Source: DATKYQ01 sp964640665 (GTDB lineage: Bacteria > Myxococcota > B64-G9). From it: a DNA stretch of 64,000 nucleotides. Positions 60,001-64,000 of this stretch are shown here, in pieces. The stretch spans positions 73,141 through 137,140 of the forward strand of contig CAZXHT010000004.1 of the NCBI GenBank assembly GCA_964640665.1. Reading direction: 5' to 3'. Within the stretch, counting starts at the first letter, position 1, and each line of letters begins with the position of its first letter. The position numbers and the translations under genes were made by a program. The notes below the pieces were generated by a model. That model was given only the letters and a program-made list of their open reading frames with translations. It was not told where the DNA came from and made no database searches.

Positions 60001-61862
60001 AATTCAACTACTCGCAATTGCAGAACAAACTGCGTTTGATCTCCGGCTGCGAAGTGGTGCCCGATCCGAGCGTCTTCAAGCCGGGAGACTGGAACACCGA
60101 GAAGGACGGGGTCTGGTCGCCGTTGCTGGACGGCCTGATCGTCAAGGTAAACGGCCAGTATACCCGCTGCAAGCAGGAAAAGGTCGACTACGCGTTCTGG
60201 CGCTCGCTGCGTACCCCGTCAGAGGCGGAGCTGAACGGCAGCTATTACCGGGGTGGGCCGGCGATCGACAAACAGGGACGGATACGCATGCCATATGGTT
60301 TTGCCACCGACAGCTGGGCCGATCTTGGCAACTTGAGCGTCTACAGGCACGACAACGGCGCCGACGCCTACGAGATCTTCAACTGGATGATTACCCAGCA
60401 GGAGGTCTCGTATATCTTCGATAACTTCCGCCGCGGTCGGACGGCTTTCTCGGTTCGTTCGGCCGCCAACAGGAGCCTCAGTCGTTACAACGGCAAGCTG
60501 CGCGACGGCGCCAAGGGCCTGGGTCTGATGAAGAACATTTACAAGGACTTCTCACTGTCTTCGGGCCTTGATGCGGACACCTTCTGGCCGCTGATTGCCA
60601 GTTGGTACTACATGGACAACATCATTGCCTCGACCCAGGTGTTCGATCACTTCACCCGCATGCTCGACAGGCCGGAAAGTGGCGAGCACTTCTTCCTCGA
60701 ATACGGAGACCCGGTGTTGCGCTCGACAAAAGACTCCTGGGCCAACCCGGGACCCACCCAGGTTGTGATTCCCAACGGAGCCACCGGTTACTACGGGGAC
60801 ATCGGCATCGGCGGCAAGCTGGTGGAGAACCAGCTCTCGACGGAGAACGGAGAGTACGATAGCGAAATTACCGTCAACGCCGGGTCCTACTATGAAAAAA
60901 TTGCCACTGCCATGTTGATGACCGAGTCGGTCGATAACTACATCAGTTCGTCGCGTTCCGACTTCGTCGATCCGCGCTACCGCTCCACCTCGATAGCCGA
61001 TCTCTTTCCCGAGGGTTACCGGCGTTGGCTGGCCAACAACCTGACCGGGGACGAGACGATCAAGGGGCCCAGGCTGGTAGCCAACTCGGACGGCAACCCG
61101 CAGACCGACCTGGCCGGCTACCCGGATTCTCCCATCGGTTGGACCAGCTGGTGGACCGATGAGCCGCAGGTTTGTTTTCCCGCCGACGGCACGACGGTCT
61201 GCTCGATCTACGGCGCTCCTTCCACCGGGGCGCTGAACCCGCTGGCGCCGCAATACACCGCCGTCGTGGACCCGGAGGTCGGTTGGGAACAACAGAAGTT
61301 CCTGATCGCCTGGACAATGCTCTATTTGCCGGAGAACGAGAAGCACAACTGGCTCGACATGCTGCGCCTGTGGGAGCTGGGCGCCGACGCCGACCCGGAA
61401 CTGGGCGACAATCGCATCGAGTTTCACAACCCGACCGGCAAGAGGTACGTGGCCAAGACTTTCGGCAAGGAAGTCGTTTTCGGCAAGACGGTGCAGCGCG
61501 GGATTGCCGCGCGGGTACTCGAGTATGCCAATGAGCTGCTCGAGAAGGCCTACGAGACCAGCGCCGGGCCCGACATGGACGGCGACGGCAATCCCGATTG
61601 GTACCTGCCTGTCTTCTCGTCCAGCACCGGCCAGCCGATCGTCAAGTACGATCCGACCATCATGTACATCGACGAGGACGGCCACGGACATCCCAACGGG
61701 CGCCCCGGCTGCGAGCCCACTGACAACGAAGATTGCAGCTGCTCATCCAACCGGGCGTGCGTGGAGCTTTCGCGCTACATCTCGATTCCCTCTTACCTGC
61801 GCGAGGCCTTGGATGCCTACCAGCTAGGTCAGCCAGGCGAAAGGGGCATCTACGGCGACTAA
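57030..61862 (+). CDS. very large metzincin-like zinc metalloprotease lipoprotein
   Basis: The ATG at 57030 (1,610 residues) is preferred to 57021 because the AAAGGA site overlaps the earlier codon. The lipobox-like stretch AIFGC suggests lipidation. The zinc motif HEMGHGMGMRHN at about residue 847 matches the extended HExxHxxGxxH metzincin signature. SSVMEY near 920 resembles the conserved Met-turn. The remaining parts are rich in aromatic strands and disulfide-ready cysteines. Similar 1,500-residue zinc proteases are known from myxobacterial genomes and are usually annotated only as zinc-dependent metalloproteases. It is probably secreted and anchored at the outer surface. It ends one base before an antisense copy of a cysteine-rich protein end, and a second copy of its own tail lies at 62089-62202. 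Confidence 0.85.
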   Translation: MARKMTSVALFAGVLITMGGAAIFGCAGERDPVDRVQPYALKKSLFVGEDLQSPVDNPEFWQRSTMLDVGGYGASQDLLFASTIAPELSRMKWQITEDTLFGRLSYERIEGSDGKGAGKAVNDGTIVVAFRIKKHFDIVMAYNPTTGEKLNIREENSVDRPWYEREFMRVDWSKNLNTDAYDFDMLSLLGVYGGYSYESLTIDVTDPADPNAPVFDLENGYFDVTNKAFAKPGLVDLGFWGYDMQFPACFLPSEISGGTAPVGTCNPVELTIRHSFRKVVDTDYEPEDWDGYQFQSYGVFTTERYGYARNYGMSDEMWHRMINRFNIWERSHYYSDPAAMTGPIECFTPDTTPFGADPHRDEDGNGTEDECETVGAGSRCDTFRQRCTLPFTQRTPITIPWYATEGSNLVYHDASERAAHEWDVALRISVRAAQYTECKSTGGANCLDRFPIFFGQEDDNVDAVRLAWEVDLCRNNRGIHAGEDCDVLAETIGNQRGVDPAVISIARMPELIVFCHSPVEANDHPACGEPRLPEGISAADCQQAKKEDNRELMATCSQAVSARLGDLRYHQMYLLTEPETPSPWGITMVAVDPLTGEMVADSIAVWTFVNDFYSQFYIDLLRYISKELSTNDITEGTWVRDWSAAAAAAATGGAMPRLTRQKVTKQLAEFTGGSEAMVAPLLEGQSPRLSPEVMASARKLYSELKGVRASLKATSTMAPIYAARRRAAQGTQFEAELMTPMVQQMMGVAGIPLSDKVMDLVSPLRGGNPGFQRELYNQKQEALGKRGACILDATMASAPLSLTGLGKVMQEKFGSFNRSDSKAVQQERAERMRSYLARCLHYTVIVHEMGHGMGMRHNFVSSADAWMYRPQYWQLRTKNGTVTTECTELSPDGENCVGPRYYDPVTQEEEDNLIWMWMHSSVMEYPGEATQDLLGLGVWDFAAAKMYYGGVVAVNRDPSYAVGSSRAGLYFDKMDNFGGITGIQHQLSGNQFNYSQLQNKLRLISGCEVVPDPSVFKPGDWNTEKDGVWSPLLDGLIVKVNGQYTRCKQEKVDYAFWRSLRTPSEAELNGSYYRGGPAIDKQGRIRMPYGFATDSWADLGNLSVYRHDNGADAYEIFNWMITQQEVSYIFDNFRRGRTAFSVRSAANRSLSRYNGKLRDGAKGLGLMKNIYKDFSLSSGLDADTFWPLIASWYYMDNIIASTQVFDHFTRMLDRPESGEHFFLEYGDPVLRSTKDSWANPGPTQVVIPNGATGYYGDIGIGGKLVENQLSTENGEYDSEITVNAGSYYEKIATAMLMTESVDNYISSSRSDFVDPRYRSTSIADLFPEGYRRWLANNLTGDETIKGPRLVANSDGNPQTDLAGYPDSPIGWTSWWTDEPQVCFPADGTTVCSIYGAPSTGALNPLAPQYTAVVDPEVGWEQQKFLIAWTMLYLPENEKHNWLDMLRLWELGADADPELGDNRIEFHNPTGKRYVAKTFGKEVVFGKTVQRGIAARVLEYANELLEKAYETSAGPDMDGDGNPDWYLPVFSSSTGQPIVKYDPTIMYIDEDGHGHPNGRPGCEPTDNEDCSCSSNRACVELSRYISIPSYLREALDAYQLGQPGERGIYGD

Positions 61863-61863
61863 C

Positions 61864-62080
61864 TCAGGGGGCCGATCTGAAAGTCAGAGTGTAGTTGGAA
61901 CAGGTGGGAATGCCCGTGTTGGCCACGTGGACGCAGACGTAGTAAGTGCCGTCATTGTCAGACTGGCAGCTGCTTCCAGCACTTGAGCACTGGCTGTAGT
62001 AAGTCGTATCGTTGGAGCAAACCAACGAACCGCAGCCGCCTTTCCAAACGTCAAAATTTAGGTTGCTGATGGTTATCCGA
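61864..62080 (-). pseudogene. C-terminal fragment of the neighbouring cysteine-rich PPC-like protein
   Basis: Reading the minus strand from about 62080 to the TGA at 61864-61866 gives ITISNLNFDVWKGGCGSLVC, a cysteine-rich stretch, DNDGTYYVCVHVANTGIPTC and SNYTLTFRSAP. This matches the end of the gene at 63041-64000 (NFDVWKNGCGSKVC, DNDGTYYVCVHVANAGIATC, SSYTLTFTSAP) with the same cysteine spacing. The 5' part of this copy is missing and it ends at the junction with the protease-tail copy near 62081-62090. It is a truncated paralog. Confidence 0.85.
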
Positions 62081-62088
62081 CCCCCGCC

Positions 62089-62202
62089 GACGGGTGGGCC
62101 TGCGTGGAACTGTCGCGCTACGTCTCGATTCCCTCCTACCTGCGCGAGGCCCTCGAAGCCTACCAGCTAGGCGAGCCCGGCGAGAGAGGCATCTACGACT
62201 GA
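62089..62202 (+). pseudogene. C-terminal fragment of a second copy of the large metalloprotease
   Basis: The frame from about 62089 to the TGA at 62200-62202 encodes ACVELSRYVSIPSYLREALE, then AYQLGEPGERGIYD. It matches the last 35 residues of the large protease (ACVELSRYISIPSYLREALD, AYQLGQPGERGIYGD). The two tails differ at about 13 of 102 nucleotides, mostly at third codon positions, and at about 4 residues plus one deletion. This implies that the lost paralog was under purifying selection before it was truncated. Everything upstream of about codon -38 is gone. Confidence 0.87.
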
Positions 62203-62765
62203 GAGGGATCCTTGCCGATCAGCGCTTCGATTCGCTCCAACGCCTCGGGGATACCCTTGACCTCGGCCAGCGGCTTCAGGTGAGAAAGAATATATCTCAG
62301 GTCCAGCTTTCCCGTTTGGCGGTCTGCGATGCTTTCCACGTCGGCCCAATCCTGGGTCCGGTTGGCGAACCCCTTCATGACGACAAGGTCTTCGGCCGAA
62401 CAGGTTCGTAGTGTCACACCCGGCAGGTATTCAAAGTCCGTGGCGCGGGCGACGGCCTCTTCCTCGAATGGCAGCCCGCCGAACACCAGGTCGATTCCAA
62501 CTCCCGACTTCGACTGCAGAAGCAGGACGCGGTTGGCAAGAGCGAACTCGGCGGCGTCATGGATGCGCCCCCGGTAGCGGTCCAGGAGGGCATCGATGTA
62601 ATGCTCTTCGTTGCCGTACCCGGTCAGCAGCGTGACGTCGACGTCGACCGTCAACCGGGGCCGCCCCCAGCGCTGGAGTGCCACTCCTCCGATGAAACAA
62701 AACCGCCAGCCGCGTTCGATGAAGAAGGACTGGAGATCGGCGGCCACCTGGACAAGCGTCTTCAA
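62193..62765 (-). CDS. AbiEii/AbiGii-like nucleotidyltransferase, probable toxin
   Basis: The protein has 190 residues from a TTG that overlaps the upstream stop as TTGA. The nucleotidyltransferase (AbiEii-like) signature IGGVALQRWG is followed by DVDV, the two metal-binding aspartates, and a third acidic residue in VGIDLVFGGLPFE. A C-terminal helical part contains AEDLVVMKGFANRTQDWADV, which is conserved in this family. Such enzymes act as toxins or abortive infection proteins by transferring nucleotides to tRNA or other targets. The last codons run into the protease-tail copy. The partner gene upstream is short and forms the probable antitoxin half. Confidence 0.75.
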   Translation of the reverse strand: MKTLVQVAADLQSFFIERGWRFCFIGGVALQRWGRPRLTVDVDVTLLTGYGNEEHYIDALLDRYRGRIHDAAEFALANRVLLLQSKSGVGIDLVFGGLPFEEEAVARATDFEYLPGVTLRTCSAEDLVVMKGFANRTQDWADVESIADRQTGKLDLRYILSHLKPLAEVKGIPEALERIEALIGKDPSQS

Positions 62766-62995
62766 GCCCTAAGCCTCATGAAGTATTTCTGCTGTTCGAC
62801 CAGCCCCGAGCCGGGCTCAGGCGGGTTGTTCAACAGAGCCGCCTGGAAGGCGTCCTCAAGCAACTCGCAAATACGCGCCAGCGAGTAGTTTCCGGTCTCG
62901 TCCCCACGCAGCCGCGCAAGCTCCTCCCCTGTGCGCCGCCAGCGCTCGGTCCAATCATGCAGGTTTTCGGCGACTCCGATCTCGCGCTCGTCCAT
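62762..62995 (-). CDS. short partner of the nucleotidyltransferase, putative antitoxin
   Basis: The protein has 77 residues and is mainly helical and charged (DWTERWRRTGEELARLRGDE, then a second helix RICELLEDAFQAALL). It has no DNA-binding motif that I can name. Its stop overlaps the start of the nucleotidyltransferase gene, so the two are translated together. A small gene just before a nucleotidyltransferase toxin gene is the normal place for an antitoxin, hence the putative role. AGAGGG precedes the start. It is unrelated to the antitoxins of the two VapBC-like pairs in this window. Confidence 0.6.
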   Translation of the reverse strand: MDEREIGVAENLHDWTERWRRTGEELARLRGDETGNYSLARICELLEDAFQAALLNNPPEPGSGLVEQQKYFMRLRA

Positions 62996-63040
62996 GAAAA
63001 CAACCCTCTATCTTTAGATGAGGATCTTTCGATGCCTCGC

Positions 63041-64000
63041 TTACGGCGCCGAGGTGAAGGTCAGCGTGTAGCTCGAGCAGGTGGCGATGCCGGCGTTGGC
63101 CACGTGCACGCAGACGTAGTAGGTGCCGTCGTTGTCGGTCTCGCATGTCGGTCCCAGGACGCTATGACAACGGCTGTCGAACCGCGTGTCGTTGGTGCAG
63201 ACCTTGCTGCCGCAGCCGTTCTTCCAGACGTCGAAGTTCACGTTCGTGCCGCTGATGGTGATGGTTATCTTTCCATTGCCTTCGGAAGGGTTCGTGGTGG
63301 CGTGCGTGGCGTAGAAGCAATCCGCGTCGTTTACGTATCCAGTGCGATGGTAGATTACACCGGTGCCGGCGACCGACTGTGAACCGGAGATGGTGCCCAG
63401 GTTTTTGGCGTTGGCGCATTGGTTTAGCGTGTCGGAGGTGTCACCGCACTCGCAGCCGTTTGAGCCGTTGTTGTCTATGTCATAGTAGTTAGGGCTGCAG
63501 GAGCATGAGCCCGACTGGCAGTTGCCGTGTCCGCAGACAGAACCGTTGGGCTCGTCGGCCGAGCAGTTGTTACTTGGTTCGCTGCAGCCGTTCCAGCAAT
63601 CGGCATCGCCGTAAGGGGCACAGGGGTCGCCGTTGTGCTGGTTGCAGATGCCGCCGGAGCAAGAGTCGCTGCCGTTGCAGTAGGCTCCGTCGTCGCAGGC
63701 CGAGCCGTTGGGATCGTTGGCGCTGCAGTTGTTCGCCCCCTCGTTGCAGGACTCGGAGCAGTCATTGTCACCGTTCGGGCCGGGGCAGGGGTCTCCCGAG
63801 CCGGTACAGACACCGCCTGAACAGGAGTCGGTAATGGTACAGAACTGCCCGTCGTTGCAGGCCGAGCCGTTCGGGTCGGCGGCCGTGCAGTTGCCCGCAC
63901 CCTCGTTGCAGGACTCCGAACAGTCGCCGTCGCCGTCCGGACCGGTGCATGGGTTGCCGGGGTGCTGGCTGCAGGAACCGCTCGAGCAAGTGTCAACGCC
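63041..64000 (-). CDS. cysteine-rich surface protein with C-terminal PPC-like domain (5' end outside window)
   Basis: The frame is open from the window edge at 64000 down to the stop at 63041-63043 (319 codons seen). The visible N-side part consists of Dickkopf/EGF-like cysteine repeats with patterns such as CSGGxC, GDPCxGPxGDxDCxxxC, NxCSAxDPNGSxCxDG, repeated about three times. The last 120 residues look like a bacterial pre-peptidase C-terminal (PPC) domain: ITITISGTNVNFDVWKNGC, then DNDGTYYVCVHVANAGIATC and a final LTFTSAP. PPC domains are usually attached to secreted enzymes and help in export or substrate binding. The gene is convergent with the large protease gene. A short, truncated second copy of its end is at 61864-62080. 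Confidence 0.8.
   Translation of the reverse strand, partial: GVDTCSSGSCSQHPGNPCTGPDGDGDCSESCNEGAGNCTAADPNGSACNDGQFCTITDSCSGGVCTGSGDPCPGPNGDNDCSESCNEGANNCSANDPNGSACDDGAYCNGSDSCSGGICNQHNGDPCAPYGDADCWNGCSEPSNNCSADEPNGSVCGHGNCQSGSCSCSPNYYDIDNNGSNGCECGDTSDTLNQCANAKNLGTISGSQSVAGTGVIYHRTGYVNDADCFYATHATTNPSEGNGKITITISGTNVNFDVWKNGCGSKVCTNDTRFDSRCHSVLGPTCETDNDGTYYVCVHVANAGIATCSSYTLTFTSAP

Noticed and set aside
62081..62090. Assembly chimera as the sole explanation for the B1-A2 junction
   Set aside because: The two tails and the two cysteine-rich ends are diverged (about 87% for the protease tails), so this is not a simple misjoined repeat copy; an error cannot be fully excluded without reads.

Overview
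The window reads as a high-GC, Gram-negative chromosome segment, most likely from a myxobacterium-like (Myxococcota / 'deltaproteobacterial') lineage. The pointers are at least ten predicted lipoproteins with N-terminal lipoboxes, MopE-like cysteine-rich repeats joined to FG-GAP/VCBS beta-propellers, PEGA-domain lipoproteins, two sigma-54 enhancer-binding proteins (GAF-type and FHA-type), and a very large metzincin-like lipoprotein protease. No rRNA, tRNA, CRISPR array or intact transposase was seen. The lineage is an inference from domain content, not from a marker gene.

Layout. 1-6.3 kb: the 3' end of a thioredoxin-reductase-like flavoprotein overlapping a compact RlmN/Cfr-like radical SAM enzyme, then a convergent SbcD/YhaO-like nuclease plus SbcC/YhaN-like ATPase pair and a single-RRM RNA-binding protein. 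6.5-13.3 kb: an M16 peptidase, a helix-hairpin-helix lipoprotein transcribed away from a GAF sigma-54 activator, and an M23-YkuD fusion. The intergenic space between lipoprotein and activator holds a perfect sigma-54 promoter and an 18-bp palindrome. 13.3-18.2 kb: a 25-bp-armed palindromic element that forms the 3' end of one gene, an internally deleted SLC13 transporter, and a FGGY kinase / PLP lyase pair. 18.2-30.5 kb: giant surface lipoproteins with propellers, plus trmH. 30.5-36.4 kb: a VapBC-like pair, a membrane DUF362 ferredoxin, an M13 peptidase, an MBL hydrolase and a GIY-YIG protein. 36.6-42 kb: two outer-membrane proteins (one with PEGA domains) divergent from a FHA sigma-54 activator. 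42-49.5 kb: an HdrA-like remnant, a CBS protein, a ceramidase-like protein, a small OB-fold protein, PepN coupled to a Kelch lipoprotein, and a second VapBC-like pair behind a consensus sigma-70 promoter. 49.6-56.9 kb: a CASTOR/POLLUX-like channel, PEGA and extensin-like proteins, a four-repeat cysteine-rich lipoprotein and a barrel-like protein. 57-64 kb: the 1,610-residue protease, a scar of a protease/cysteine-rich-protein duplication, a nucleotidyltransferase toxin-antitoxin-like pair, and the 3' part of a cysteine-rich PPC-like protein running off the window.

How the genes work together. Much of the window encodes envelope and surface biology: secreted peptidases (M16, M13, metzincin-like), peptidoglycan enzymes (M23-YkuD, extensin-like) and long adhesin-like lipoproteins. 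Control is partly by sigma-54 activators placed divergently from envelope genes. Translational coupling by 4-bp overlaps (ATGA or TTGA) occurs seven times and marks the real gene pairs. The strongest unusual signals are the self-contained sigma-54 circuit at 9.5-12.1 kb, the RlmN-like enzyme lacking the usual resolving cysteine, and the duplication scar at 61.7-63.1 kb.
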